From JADHLJ01 sp038146985 (GTDB lineage Bacteria > Pseudomonadota > Alphaproteobacteria > Thalassobaculales > Thalassobaculaceae), in assembly GCA_038146985.1 (NCBI GenBank), contig JAYQSQ010000012.1, positions 248,001 through 312,000 on the forward strand: DNA of 64,000 bases. Direction: 5' to 3'. Below are positions 1-9,280 of the stretch, one piece after another. The position numbers and the translations under genes were made by a program. The notes under the pieces are model-generated. The model searched no databases. It was given only the letters and a program-made list of their open reading frames with translations, and had not been told where the DNA came from. The first letter of the stretch is position 1. Every line of letters begins with the position of its first letter.

Positions 1-539
1 TTTAACTGGGTGACCTCGGTATAGGCCGAGACCAGGCTGTTATCCTCAAGACGGCGTTCTTCGATCTGAATGAATCGGCCGTCCTGCAACTCCTGGACCG
101 AGGCCTTTCCCGGCGCGCGCCGCTGTCGCAACCGTTCCTCGATCCATCCATCCGGATCTTTCTTTGCATCCGAGTACAAGCCAAGCTCGATACCGAACTT
201 GAGGATGTCCTCGAAGCTGGTTCCCGGCCGATCGCGCTCGCCGGTCTGGTCGAAAAGCTGATAGCGGTTGTTCTTGATGACCAGCCGGTCCTGGTCATCG
301 AAAACCGCGACCCCTACCGGAAGCGCCAGAATGGCCTTTTCCAGCGCCGCTTCCCTTGTGGAGACACCGTGATCACCACCGCTTCGCGCCGCCAGGGCCT
401 GGCGAAGCGCGGCGACCTCGGCTTTCAACTGGCGGATCTCCTTGTCCGCCGCGCCGGCCTCGAACTCTCTCTCCAAGCGGTACGGTGGGGCATCTGCCTC
501 AGGGTTCATGGCCAATCCGGTTCCCGTTACGAGGGGCAT
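1..539 (-). CDS. PAS-domain sensor/signalling protein, N-terminal part (runs off left edge)
   Basis: The minus frame from the ATG at 539 stays open to the window edge, about 179 codons; a second in-frame ATG lies at 509. After a short charged N-terminus there is a coiled-coil-like stretch (EIRQLKAEVAALRQALA), then a PAS fold of the type that starts ALEKAILALPVGVAVFDDQ, followed by IKNNRYQLFD, SFEDILKFG and RFIQIEERRLED. Such PAS domains usually sit ahead of a histidine kinase, GGDEF/EAL or cyclase output domain. The output domain lies outside the window, so the signalling chemistry is unknown. The gene is transcribed in the same direction as the acyl-CoA dehydrogenase upstream, with a gap of about 75 bases. 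Confidence 0.72.
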   Translation of the reverse strand, partial: MPLVTGTGLAMNPEADAPPYRLEREFEAGAADKEIRQLKAEVAALRQALAARSGGDHGVSTREAALEKAILALPVGVAVFDDQDRLVIKNNRYQLFDQTGERDRPGTSFEDILKFGIELGLYSDAKKDPDGWIEERLRQRRAPGKASVQELQDGRFIQIEERRLEDNSLVSAYTEVTQL

Positions 540-613
540 TGTAGTCCGGCCGGCTCGCTCAAGAACAGACTTGCATGCTGGAAACCGGGGATTTCCTGCA
601 GAACCTTTCGCGA

Positions 614-1783
614 TCAGACGCCGTCGACGAGATAGCGGCCGATAATGTTGCGCTGAATCTGCTGGGTGCCTTCGACGATCTGCAGCACCTTGGCATCACG
701 GAAATACCGGTTGATCGGATAATCGCCGGAAATGCCGGCGGCACCGAAAAGCTGAACCGCGTCGGTCGCGACCTTCATCGCGGTATCGCTTGCATGGCAC
801 TTGGCGACCGCCGCCTGCAGCGCCAGAGCCTTGCCGGTCACCCCGGCATCGGCAGCGGCGGCGCATTTGTAGACAAGTCCTCGCGCGGCTTCGGTCTGGA
901 TATGCATGTCGGCAAGCATCCAACGCACCCCCTGGAAATCGACCACCGATTGCCCGAAGGCCTCGCGCTCCTTCACGAAGGCGAGCGCGTGGTCATAGGC
1001 GCCCTGGGCCAGGCCCACGCCGCGCGCGCCGATGATCGGCCGCGAGATGTTGAACGCCTCCATAACGATACGGAACCCGCGTCCCGGCTCGCCGAGCATC
1101 GCATCCGACGGCACGAAGGCGTCGTCGAAGAACAGCGGGCAGGACGGCACCCCGCGCGCGCCCATCTTCTTCTCCGGCGGACCGATGGTGAAGCCGGGCG
1201 TGTCGCGGTCGACGATGAAGAAGTTGATCTGGCCGCGCCCCTCGCCCTCTCCGGTCTTCGCGGCGACGACGATGAAATCCGATACCGAGGAATTGGTGCA
1301 CCAGATCTTGGTGCCGTTGATCCGGTAGCCGCCGGGCACCGCCTCGGCACGGGTGCGGATGCCCGCCACGTCGGAACCGCTCTGTGCCTCGGTGGTCGAG
1401 AATGCGCCGCGCAGGGCGCCGCTCGCCAGACCCGGCAAATACTTTTTCTGCTGCGCCGGCGATCCGCCGGCCAGAATGGCGCCGAACGGCACCCATTGAA
1501 CCACCAGGAGATAGGCTGTGTTGTAGCAGATCCGGCCGAACTCCTCGATCGCCATGCAGGAGGCGAGGATGCTTCCGGAGCCGCCGTAGCGTTCGGGGAA
1601 CGGCAGGGTGAATAGCCCAAGCTCGCGCAGAAGGTCGAACATGTCCTGCGGATATTCCGCCGTCGCGTCGATCTCGTCGGCGCGCGGCGCGACCTTTTCC
1701 AGGGCGACACGCCGGACCATGTCGCGGATCTGACGCTGTTCGTCGCTGATGTCGAAGTTCAAGACACGACTCCCAGCCCGCAA
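614..1783 (-). CDS. acyl-CoA dehydrogenase
   Basis: FAD-dependent acyl-CoA dehydrogenase that introduces an alpha,beta double bond in an acyl-CoA; 389 codons, the usual family length of 380-390. The N-terminal helical domain, the middle beta domain (ITGTKIWCT-type segment reads INGTKIWCTNSSVSDF) and the C-terminal helical domain with VLQIVEGTQQIQRNIIGRYL are all present. The Glu of VEGTQQIQ is the usual catalytic base. The protein probably starts at the in-frame TTG at 1762 (then NFDISDEQRQIRD), since the preceding residues are atypical. It lies 3 bases downstream of the racemase gene, so the two are probably co-transcribed and serve branched or aromatic acyl-CoA degradation. The substrate cannot be read from the sequence. 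Confidence 0.9.
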   Translation of the reverse strand: MRAGSRVLNFDISDEQRQIRDMVRRVALEKVAPRADEIDATAEYPQDMFDLLRELGLFTLPFPERYGGSGSILASCMAIEEFGRICYNTAYLLVVQWVPFGAILAGGSPAQQKKYLPGLASGALRGAFSTTEAQSGSDVAGIRTRAEAVPGGYRINGTKIWCTNSSVSDFIVVAAKTGEGEGRGQINFFIVDRDTPGFTIGPPEKKMGARGVPSCPLFFDDAFVPSDAMLGEPGRGFRIVMEAFNISRPIIGARGVGLAQGAYDHALAFVKEREAFGQSVVDFQGVRWMLADMHIQTEAARGLVYKCAAAADAGVTGKALALQAAVAKCHASDTAMKVATDAVQLFGAAGISGDYPINRYFRDAKVLQIVEGTQQIQRNIIGRYLVDGV

Positions 1784-1786
1784 CGT

Positions 1787-2917
1787 TCAGGCCGCGGCCC
1801 AGGCCTTGATCTCGTCCGCCGGCAGCCAGGCGCCGAGCGCGTCGTCGAGGCTCACCATATGGGCGCGCACCGGCGGTGTCGGCGTCGGGTTGGGGGTACG
1901 GCTGAATCTCGGCGCCGGCGCCGGCTGCACCACACCGCCGACCTCGATGAAGGTTCCGCGCTCCTTGTTATGCGGGTCGTCCGCGACCTCGTCCAGTTCC
2001 AGAACCGGCGCGAAACAGGCATCGCTGCCGCCCATGATCGCGACCCACTCGTCGCGGGTCTTGGTCTTGAAGCGCTCGGCGATGATCTGCTTCAGGCGCG
2101 GCCAGTCGGAGCGGTCCATCTGTTTTCCGACGATGGACGCATCCAGTCCCATCAGCTCCAGCATCTCAGCGTGGAACTTGGCCTCGATCGCCGCGACCGA
2201 GACGTATTTGCCGTCAGCGCATTCGTAGGAATCATAGAAATAAGAGCCGGAATCCAGCACATTGGCGCCGCGCGTCTTGGTCAGCAAGCCGGCCGCGAAC
2301 ATGCCGAAGGGCGCGGCCATCAGATTGGCGGCACCGTCCACCATCGCCGCATCCACCACCTGCCCTTTGCCGGACGTCTTGGCCTCCAGCAGCGCCGCCA
2401 GGACGCCGACCACCAGATAAAGCGCGCCGCCGCCATAGTCGCCGACCAGGTTCAGTGGCGGGGTCGGCGGTTGGCCCGCCCGCCCGATCGCGGCAAGCGC
2501 GCCGCTCATGGCGATGTAGTTGAGGTCGTGACCGGCGGCCTGGGCCATCGGGCCGGTCTGGCCAAAGCCCGTCATGCGCCCGTAAACCAGCCTCTCGTTC
2601 CGCGCGAAGCAGTCGTCGGGCCCGAGGCCGAGACGCTCGGTCACGCCGGGGCGGAACCCCTCGATCAGCACGTCGGCCTCCTCGACCAGGCGCAGCACCC
2701 GGTCGCGATGCTCCGGGTTCTTCAGGTTGAGCGCCACCGCCTTGCGGGAGCGGAGCGTGATATCGCAGTTCAGCGGGCGCTGGACGCCAAGCGCGTTGCC
2801 TTCCTCGCGCTCGACCCGAAGCACCGTCGCCCCCATATCGGCCATCATCATCGCCGCCATCGGCCCCGGGCCGATCCCGGCCAGCTCGACAATCTTGATT
2901 CCCTGAAGCGGTCCCAT
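1787..2917 (-). CDS. alpha-methylacyl-CoA racemase (CaiB/BaiF class III CoA-transferase family)
   Basis: 376-residue member of the CaiB/BaiF fold. The ATG at 2917 is chosen because GAGGGAG lies just upstream and MGPLQGIKIVELAGIGPGP is the usual family start; the frame is open further upstream. The residues that mark alpha-methylacyl-CoA racemase rather than a CoA-transferase are visible: His130 in GHDLNY, Asp160 in LVGDYGGG and Glu245 in AAIEAKF. They match the His126/Asp156/Glu241 set of the mycobacterial racemase with a constant offset of four. The role is to epimerise (2R)/(2S)-methylacyl-CoA so that the adjacent acyl-CoA dehydrogenase can act. The gene is closely linked to that dehydrogenase (3 bases). 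Confidence 0.88.
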   Translation of the reverse strand: MGPLQGIKIVELAGIGPGPMAAMMMADMGATVLRVEREEGNALGVQRPLNCDITLRSRKAVALNLKNPEHRDRVLRLVEEADVLIEGFRPGVTERLGLGPDDCFARNERLVYGRMTGFGQTGPMAQAAGHDLNYIAMSGALAAIGRAGQPPTPPLNLVGDYGGGALYLVVGVLAALLEAKTSGKGQVVDAAMVDGAANLMAAPFGMFAAGLLTKTRGANVLDSGSYFYDSYECADGKYVSVAAIEAKFHAEMLELMGLDASIVGKQMDRSDWPRLKQIIAERFKTKTRDEWVAIMGGSDACFAPVLELDEVADDPHNKERGTFIEVGGVVQPAPAPRFSRTPNPTPTPPVRAHMVSLDDALGAWLPADEIKAWAAA

Positions 2918-3121
2918 GCTCGGTAGCTCCCTCTGCTGTTCGCCGGCAAGCCTAGCCGGAGCCGGTCGCGCTTCCAATGGGGGACGCGCGCGCGGCGGAA
3001 ACGCGCGGAAAATATCGCCGTGATGATCGGCGGGAAGTGAAAATCACCGGCCTCTAGATCGTCGTCCCAGGTTTGATCCACTGATGCCCGGTTTAGATGG
3101 AAAGACCATCCGCTTTTCCAC

Positions 3122-3287
3122 CGTCATCCCGCACTTGATGCGGGATCGACGCCTGAGAAGTTTCAGCGCGACGAGCGGAGGATCACCTTGAGGGTGTTAA
3201 TCGTTGAATATTTTTCATTGCCGTGCTCCACCATCCGTCGCCGTCCAAGGCCTCAGGCTTCGGCCCCGCGTCGAGCGCGGGGCGACG
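3122..3287. repeat. inverted pair of palindromic repeats (REPIN-like) in the 2918-3370 gap
   Basis: This 453-base gene-free stretch carries two copies of a palindromic element facing each other: 3122-3184 (starts CGTCATCCCGCACTTGATGC) and 3229-3287 on the other strand. After reverse-complementing, the first 36 positions agree at about 28, and both end the core with GCCTGAG. Related pairs occur at 17752-17899 and 53499-53634. The rest of the gap, including an AT-rich patch near 3200-3220, shows no recognisable gene. Confidence 0.7.
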
Positions 3288-3370
3288 AAGCCGATATCGA
3301 GGCCGTCCCCTTGAACGGGACACCAGAGCAACGAGTGCGGGACGACGGAAATAGATGGCCTCGGCCGGTG

Positions 3371-4795
3371 CTACAACAGCACCTTGCCCGGGTTCATAAT
3401 GTCCCGCGGGTCGAGCGCGGTCTTGATGGCCCGCATCAGGTTCATCCGTGGGGCGCTGGAGAAATCCGCTAAGGTGTCGCGCTTTTCCGAGCCGATACCG
3501 TGCTCGGCCGAGAAACTGCCGCCGAACTCGCGGATCATCCCGTGCGCCATGTCGGAGATCGCGCCCTTGCGCTGATCCCAGGCGGCGGGGTCCATATCGT
3601 GCGGCTTCTTCACCGAGTAGTGGATGTTGCCGTCACCCATGTGGCCGAGGGTGTTGAAGCGCACGCCCGGAATTTCCTCGGCGAAACGGGCCCGGGTGGT
3701 CTCCAGGAACTCCGCCACCCGGCCCACCGGAATGGACAGGTCGAAGGTATAGCCGAAGCCGCCGGAGCGCCGGCCGGCCTCCGCCTGCTCCTCGCGCGGC
3801 CGCCAGAGCTGGCGACGCTGCTCGTAGCTTTCGGCGATCACGCCGTCGGTCACCAACTCCTGCTCCATCGCGCGTTCCAGCAGGGTCTCCATCTTGGCCC
3901 GGAGATCCTCGATCGGCGAGGCGGTGGCGAGTTCCAGAAGGATGTACCAGGGCGAGGGTTCGGTCATCGGGTCGACGATGCCCTCGATATTCTCCAGTGC
4001 CAGGTCCATCGACTCGCGCGGCAGGATCTCATAGGCCAGCACCTGGTCGCCGGAAAGCTCCCGCGCCAGCGCCAGCAACGCCTGGGCCGCCGTCGGGGAC
4101 GGCACCGCGAGCATCGCCGTCTCCGTCGCCTTAGGCCCCGGCATCAGGCGGAACGCCGCCGCCGTTATCACCCCGAGCGTGCCCTCGGCGCCGATGAACA
4201 GATGCTTAAGATCATAGCCGGTATTGTTCTTGCGCAGGGTGTTGAGATCCTCCAGCACCGTGCCGTCCGCCAGCACGACCTCGAGGCCCAGCACCTGCTC
4301 GCGGGCGTTGCCGAATCTGATGGTCTGGTTGCCGCCGGCATTGGTTGAGAGCGTGCCGCCGACGGTGCTGCTACCCTCGGAGGCCAGCGACAGCGGGAAC
4401 AGGCGATCGGCATCCCGCGCCGCCTCCTGCAGGGCCTGAATCACGCAGCCCGCCTCGGCGATCATCGAATAGTTTCCCGGATCAAGCCTCCTGACCCGGT
4501 TCATCCGTTCCAGTGACAGCACGATAGTGGGCCGCGCCTCGGTGGGGATCGAGCCCCTGACCAATCCGGTATTGCCGCCCTGGGGCACGATCGCAATCCC
4601 CGCCGCGCCGGCCGTCTTCACCACGGCCGCCACCTCGTCGGTCGAGGCCGGCCGCGCCACCAGCAGCGCCTCCCCTTCCTCGTTACCGCGCCAGTCCTTG
4701 CGGTATTTCAAGGTATCGGCGGGATCCTCGAAATAGCCGCTGGGGCCGAGGGTATGCTTAAGGCTGGCGATGGCGGCTTGCGTGTCGGTCGTCAC
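3371..4795 (-). CDS. FAD-binding oxidase, GlcD / D-2-hydroxyacid dehydrogenase type
   Basis: 474 codons, starting at a GTG. It is a PCMH-type FAD flavoprotein with the C-terminal FAD_oxidase_C domain. The FAD-binding half has VPQGGNTGLVRGS at about residue 72 and GGTLSTNAGGNQTIRFGNAR near 146. The C-terminal half has GHMGDGNIHYS and SAEHGIGSEKRD, both family hallmarks. Enzymes of this family oxidise D-lactate, D-2-hydroxyglutarate or glycolate and pass electrons to an acceptor. No GlcE or GlcF partner is adjacent; an Fe-S protein with CCG domains lies 24 kb away and is not clearly linked. The exact 2-hydroxyacid is undetermined. Confidence 0.88.
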   Translation of the reverse strand: MTTDTQAAIASLKHTLGPSGYFEDPADTLKYRKDWRGNEEGEALLVARPASTDEVAAVVKTAGAAGIAIVPQGGNTGLVRGSIPTEARPTIVLSLERMNRVRRLDPGNYSMIAEAGCVIQALQEAARDADRLFPLSLASEGSSTVGGTLSTNAGGNQTIRFGNAREQVLGLEVVLADGTVLEDLNTLRKNNTGYDLKHLFIGAEGTLGVITAAAFRLMPGPKATETAMLAVPSPTAAQALLALARELSGDQVLAYEILPRESMDLALENIEGIVDPMTEPSPWYILLELATASPIEDLRAKMETLLERAMEQELVTDGVIAESYEQRRQLWRPREEQAEAGRRSGGFGYTFDLSIPVGRVAEFLETTRARFAEEIPGVRFNTLGHMGDGNIHYSVKKPHDMDPAAWDQRKGAISDMAHGMIREFGGSFSAEHGIGSEKRDTLADFSSAPRMNLMRAIKTALDPRDIMNPGKVLL

Positions 4796-4833
4796 GGCGC
4801 GGTTCCTGGATCGGGGATGCGGAGACCGGCGAC

Positions 4834-5685
4834 TTACAGCCCTTCGATGAACTCTTCAATCTCCTTCAGCACCGGCGCGCCGCCGAGGATCGGTTTGGCG
4901 ATCGAGACCACAATTGCGATATGGCCGATATTGTCGAGCACCTTATAGGTCACCCTTCCATCCTTGGCCTTGATCGCCTTTTCAAGCTCCTCCGAGTTCC
5001 AGGGATAGACCGTGATGTCCTTGTTGCCATGCAGCAGCAGCGCCGGCGGCGCATCGGCACGGGCAAAGGTGATCGGCTTGGTTTGCGCGATGTCACCGTT
5101 CGCACTCTCGAAGATCGGGCGGGTGGAAGCGGTCTTAAGGGGATCGAAGGCATAGGGACCGGCCATACCGACCCAACCCTTGATGATATCCGGCGATTGG
5201 CCTTGGGCTTCGAGATATCTCGGGTCCAAGGCGAGCAGCGCGGCGATATGAGCCCCGGCGGAATGGCCCACCAGAACAATCCGGGACTTTTCGCCCTTGG
5301 CGACGAGTTCGCGCTGCACCCAGCTCAAGGCCGCTGCCAAATCTCCGACGAAATCGGGGAACTTTCCCTCTGGGAAAAGCCGGTAGTCCGGCACCACGGT
5401 GACGTAACCCGCATCCGCGAAGGGCTGAGCTACGAAGCGGTAGTCCGATCGTCGGCCGGTACGCCAGGAGCCTCCATAAATGAACACGATGATCGTATCA
5501 TCGCCATTGGGCCTGGTCGGATAGTAGACGTCGAGTTTCTGGCGCGGCCCGGTGCCGTAGGCGACCCCGGACTGGAGATTGTAGCCGTCTTCCGGTGCCA
5601 GCATGTCAGCGACACGAAAGGGAGAGCAGGCACCAACGATGAGGGCGACAAGTGCCGCCGCCGCCCGGGAAACCGCTCTCTTCAC
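4834..5685 (-). CDS. lipoprotein alpha/beta hydrolase (BD-FAE / esterase type)
   Basis: 283-residue esterase-like hydrolase. The GTG at 5685 is preferred over the longer open frame because AGGAG lies about 10 bases upstream and the protein then begins with a lipoprotein signal peptide (ALVALIVGAC, lipid-anchored Cys at residue 20). The hydrolase part has the oxyanion segment FIYGGSWRTG, the nucleophile motif LVGHSAGAH, the acid region LLHGNKDITVYP and a late catalytic His in NIGHIAI. It is expected to be exported and anchored at the membrane. Its ribosome-binding site overlaps the stop region of the upstream ATC-hydrolase-family gene, so the two look co-transcribed. The substrate is not known. 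Confidence 0.82.
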   Translation of the reverse strand: MKRAVSRAAAALVALIVGACSPFRVADMLAPEDGYNLQSGVAYGTGPRQKLDVYYPTRPNGDDTIIVFIYGGSWRTGRRSDYRFVAQPFADAGYVTVVPDYRLFPEGKFPDFVGDLAAALSWVQRELVAKGEKSRIVLVGHSAGAHIAALLALDPRYLEAQGQSPDIIKGWVGMAGPYAFDPLKTASTRPIFESANGDIAQTKPITFARADAPPALLLHGNKDITVYPWNSEELEKAIKAKDGRVTYKVLDNIGHIAIVVSIAKPILGGAPVLKEIEEFIEGL

Positions 5686-5692
5686 GCCACGC

Positions 5693-6158
5693 CTACTCCT
5701 CGACCGTGTACCGAAAATCACAGTGGCTGGCGCCGCCCATGATGGTCTGTGTACGCTCCAACTTGATGCGCGGATCATAGCCGGTGCAAAAAAGACCCGT
5801 CGCGCCCGCAGGAGAGCAGATGGCCGATCTCGCCCATCCCCATCTCCTTGTACATCTCGGAATAGCGGCACCGGGTGATGTTAAAGTCGAAACGGTCGTC
5901 GGCCCGTGCTTGATATCGACCTCCAGGGCCCCGCCGGCCTTCCAGCGCTCGAAAAGGCCGATGAAGGTCCGGAGATTTGCCCCATCCGGCGCCTCGGCGG
6001 CCATTGAGGCACCCTGGTCGATCGCCGCCTTCTCGATCGCGCTGCCGAGAATTTCCTGACCTTTTGCCTTGCTCCAGGCGCTCGACCATCTCCTCGTATA
6101 TCGGCTTGATGATGTTGGCTTCGATGCGGCGAAGCTCAAGAATTGGCAGATCCGTCAT
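5693..6158 (-). pseudogene. L-2-amino-thiazoline-4-carboxylate hydrolase-family protein, frameshifted
   Basis: Reading across frames reconstructs a single protein starting at the ATG at 6158 (AAGGAGACGAC upstream): MTDLPILELRRIEA, then a shift into IEKAAIDQGASMAA, back to FDFNITRCRYSEMYKEMG, and again to LERTQTIMGGASHCDF. The NITRCRY / RTQTIM / ASHCDFRY signature is that of the ATC-hydrolase family, first known from bacterial conversion of a thiazoline to cysteine. Two of the three shifts coincide with homopolymers: an A-run near 6064 and a six-base run near 5790, where removing one base restores the frame. The gene may be intact in the organism. It precedes the lipoprotein esterase. Confidence 0.65.
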
Positions 6159-6168
6159 TGTCGTCTCC

Positions 6169-6933
6169 TTACCAGGCCGTATAGCCGCCGTCGAGCAGCA
6201 GATCGGCGCCGGTCATGAAACTCGATTCATCGTCGCCAGGAACACCGCTCCGTTGGCGATCTCGTGCGGCTGACCCAAACGCCTAAGCCGCGTGCTTCGG
6301 CCCCCATTCCCTGCTCCGCCGTCTTCAGATCTCCCAGCGCGCCACCAGGCGGTCCGTCGCAACTCTGCCGGGCGAGATGCTGTTGCAGCGGATGTTCTCG
6401 TCCTTGTGGTCGAGCGCGATCCCTTTGACGAGTTGCAGGATGGCGCCCTTGGTCGTGCAATAGGCGGTCGAGCCCGGCCAGGCGACCTGACCCATCTGGG
6501 AAGCGGTAAGGATGATCGACCCTCGACCGGCGGCCCGCATGTGCGGGATCGCGTGCTTGCAGGCCAGGAACGAGCCGGTGAGATTCACCCGCAGCGTGCG
6601 GTCCCACTCCTCTTCCGAAAGATCCACCACGTCCTGACGCGCGGTCAGCGTCGCCGCCATGCAGGCAAGCGTATCGAGTTTTCCGAACCGGCCGACGGTC
6701 TCATCAATCGCTGCTTTCAGAGACGCGTCCATCAGCGACGTCGCAGGTGAGGCCAATGGTCTTGACGTTCGAGGCGGCCGCGATCGTCTCCGCCTCCGTC
6801 CGACCACATCCCCGGTCATATCGGCAAGCGCCACGTCCGCTCCCTCGGCAGCGAAAGCCTTCGCCACCGCGAGCCCGATCCCCTTGGCCGCGCCGGTCAC
6901 GAAAGCCACCCGGCCGGCAAGCCGCATCGCCAT
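6169..6933 (-). pseudogene. short-chain dehydrogenase/reductase, frameshifted
   Basis: An SDR of about 250 residues can be rebuilt from three frames. The start is the ATG at 6933 (MAMRLAGRVAFVTGAAKGIG, Rossmann TGxxxGIG). A short stretch then lies in another frame (TEAETIAAASNVKTIGLTCD). The main frame resumes with the active-site segment AYCTTKGAILQLVKG and RCNSISPGRV. The tail HEIANGAVFLA and SSFMTGADLLLDGGYTAW lies in further frames and ends at the TAA at 6169. At least four indels are needed. It is an NAD(P)-dependent oxidoreductase of unknown substrate. AGGAG lies about 12 bases ahead of the start, next to the end of the upstream hydrolase. Confidence 0.7.
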
Positions 6934-6938
6934 TTCGC

Positions 6939-7829
6939 CTAGTTCTCCTTGCCGGTATCGCCGAGAATGCCGCCAGTCTGCGAGCGCGGGTCCCGCAAGC
7001 TCCAGTTGCCGCTTTCAACCTGGTGCAGAAAATCGTCGACGAACCAGTTGAACATCGCCGGACTCCTCCAGGTTGATCGTGTGGCCGGAGCGCGGCAGGG
7101 TGACCATGGCGCTGGAGGAAATCGTCCGCTTCATGAACAGGCCCGGATCAAGACACGGCTCATCCTCGTCACCATTGATGATCAGCGTCGGCACGGTCAG
7201 CGCCCGCATCTTGTCTTAAGGTCATAAAGCGAAGGGCGCAGACGCTGACCCCCATCATGGTGTTCGCGGAGCCCTCGGTCAGAATGATCCCGCAACTGGT
7301 CTCAAACTCCTTCCAGCCGCGCGGATCTTTGTTCTCGTACTGCACTCCGGGTCGGGCCGCCGGCATACAGGCCGCGCCGGCGACCGCCAGCGGTATCGCG
7401 CCGGATTTTTCGACCGTCGCGATGGTTTCTTTTGGAACTGCTCGCGCTTATCCGGTTCTGCTCCATAGCCGCAGCCGCCAACCACTAGCGACAGGGCGCG
7501 GTCCGGGTAGTCGAAACCGAAATGCAGGGTGGCGAATCCGCCCATCGACAGCCCGACCACATGAGCGACATCGATCCCGAGCCCGTCCATCACCGCCGGA
7601 TGTCGTCGCAAGCGCGTTTTTGAGAATACATTTCCGGATCCTTCGGCACGTCCGAAGGCGGATAGCCTCGCGCGTTGTAGGTGATCGCCCGGTAGCGCCG
7701 CGAGTGCCGCATCTGCGGCTCCCAGCTTCTTGAATCGCCCGCAAACTCGTGCACGAAGATCAGAGGCGTGCCGGTCCCGGCCTCCTCGTAATGCAGTTTC
7801 ACGCCGTCATCGGTGGTGATATGGGGCAC
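6939..7829 (-). pseudogene. alpha/beta hydrolase (3-oxoadipate enol-lactonase-like), frameshifted
   Basis: Four open pieces in shifting frames join into one hydrolase of about 290 residues. The N-terminus MPHITTDDGVKLHYEEAGTG starts at 7829. It is followed by the nucleophile segment VVGLSMGGFATLHFG, the acid segment TLIINGDEDEPC, and a tail FNWFVDDFLHQVE ending at the TAG at 6939. Removing one T near 7060 converts the out-of-frame stretch after INLEE into PAMFNWFVDDFL, which shows a simple one-base indel. The family cleaves lactones, esters or C-C bonds in aromatic catabolism. The gene directly precedes the SDR and shares its high indel density. Confidence 0.68.
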
Positions 7830-8005
7830 GGACGTCTCCGCCGCGTTTCGCTGTTTCCAGGCAGTAGATCAGCGCACTTGGCCCGAGGCAACCGTCTAGC
7901 GAGGTCAGAACGGGTCAGTTGGCAATCGGTTTTCCGGTTGACCCGGAGCTCCCCGGCGACCGTCCGGAAGCAGGTTCGCCGTAAATGGTTAGAGTTCATT
8001 CACCC

Positions 8006-8800
8006 TTACAGTTCCGCTGAGAACTTCTGCCAGAATTGGCTTATCCCAGCTTGCGTACCCAACCTGTAATCGCCGAGAAAATCAAAGTAACCTTTGTTCA
8101 GCTTGGACAAACCCTTTCCGGAGAACCGAAGGCGTTTCCCGTGACCAAAACCTCTGAATGTGAAGGTTCGCTTCGGATCGCGTTTGGCGCGTCTCAGATC
8201 CTCTAAACTGGCCGGTTCGCCGTCAACCTCGAAGTAACATTTGATATCGAGATCGAACAAGATCCACCGGTCTCGCTGGGCACAAAACAGTTCCACCATT
8301 ACATGCGCGCCACCCCAGACAGCGTTTTCGTTGGATAAATAGATAACCCGAGCTTTTCCGGTCTTAAGAAGGTGAAGGTGAGCGGTGAAACGGGCGACGG
8401 AACCACAGCCCATGCGCAAATTTCTGAACTTTATGACGTCTATCGCGTGACCGACGTCATTGCTCATGGGCTTGTTGAAAACAACGTTGTTATCGGTGTG
8501 CCCATGCCGGAAACACCACGACAGAGACTGGCAAAAAGCAACGGTGTCACCATCATCGGCGATAAACTGGCGGCCCCATGGGTCGTTGCCGACTGACAAG
8601 CAAAACCTGTACAGACCGGGTTTATCGAATACGGCGATCTTGTTGCCCACTCGGATTTTGAAGCCCGTCGCCACCACGAATTCGGTTGACTGATGAATGT
8701 CCTCGATCTGGCTCGAACCGCCTAAGGCGGTTTCGGGTTGAGCAGCGTCCAGGAACTGGATGACTTCCGCCTTGGCCCCCGAAATTCGATAGGCTCGCAT
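8006..8800 (-). CDS. transglutaminase-like (cysteine-protease fold) protein, orphan
   Basis: 264 residues, starting at the ATG at 8800. The second half carries a transglutaminase-like triad in the right order and spacing: Cys132 in RMGCGSVARFTAHLHLL, His166 in GGAHVMVELF and Asp183 in RWILFDLD. This corresponds to the family pattern of a Cys helix, an H-x-W-V-E-type strand and a W-x-x-x-D strand. The first 100 residues have no recognisable domain. There is no signal peptide or membrane segment. The gene and its flanks are clearly less GC-rich than the neighbours, suggesting later acquisition. The reaction (peptide or amide hydrolysis, or transamidation) is not known; the fold assignment is inference from motifs. 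Confidence 0.72.
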   Translation of the reverse strand: MRAYRISGAKAEVIQFLDAAQPETALGGSSQIEDIHQSTEFVVATGFKIRVGNKIAVFDKPGLYRFCLSVGNDPWGRQFIADDGDTVAFCQSLSWCFRHGHTDNNVVFNKPMSNDVGHAIDVIKFRNLRMGCGSVARFTAHLHLLKTGKARVIYLSNENAVWGGAHVMVELFCAQRDRWILFDLDIKCYFEVDGEPASLEDLRRAKRDPKRTFTFRGFGHGKRLRFSGKGLSKLNKGYFDFLGDYRLGTQAGISQFWQKFSAEL

Positions 8801-8910
8801 TCGTTCCGACCGAAAAATAAAGGCTACGCTACGATGAATAAATTAAACAATATTTAATAGAATTTTTACATACTTTTCCGGTCTTATATACCGCTTCTAG
8901 CCGAAGCGAT

Positions 8911-9186
8911 CTACATCTGAAACTCGAAATAGTTTTTGTTTAACCAGCTTGTCACCAACCGGCGGTAAAGCAGACTTTGATCTCGATTTGGGCCGCATGC
9001 CGCTTGGAGTGGATCTAACCCAAACCAGGTATCGTCGTTAAGGTCTCTCGGAACCGACAGGACGACCAACTGCCCGATAGCGGAACAGACCAATCTATTT
9101 GTCGCAAGCGCAGCCTCGGTCAGCCTTTCGAAAAATCCGATTTCAGCGCAATTTTGCAAATCAAAATCACGATATTGCCCAATCAA
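8911..9186 (-). CDS. small hypothetical protein
   Basis: 91 codons from a TTG at 9186 to the TAG at 8911. No ATG is available in the open frame. The product (IGQYRDFDLQNCAEIGFFER ... NKNYFEFQ) resembles no family I know. It lies in the same lower-GC patch as the transglutaminase-like gene and on the same strand, about 110 bases upstream of it. An AT-rich spacer at 8815-8890 separates the two. It could be a genuine small gene or the remnant of a longer one. Confidence 0.38.
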   Translation of the reverse strand: MIGQYRDFDLQNCAEIGFFERLTEAALATNRLVCSAIGQLVVLSVPRDLNDDTWFGLDPLQAACGPNRDQSLLYRRLVTSWLNKNYFEFQM

Positions 9187-9280
9187 AGCGGCGTTTTCTA
9201 AGAAGGAAAGAGGTTTAAAATTGTTGCCCCGCTTGGATCGTATCTCTAAGGTTCAGCCTGGGAAAAACTGGGAGGTACTA

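Noticed and set aside
575..1615. Plus-strand open frame of 346 codons
   Set aside because: It is the antisense of the acyl-CoA dehydrogenase gene; its product has no family features and its length comes from the high GC content.
5693..7829. Reading the three frameshifted genes as a decayed operon
   Set aside because: The same kind of indel breaks serC, pdhA and tRNA-Pro, so error is the simpler explanation; decay remains possible.
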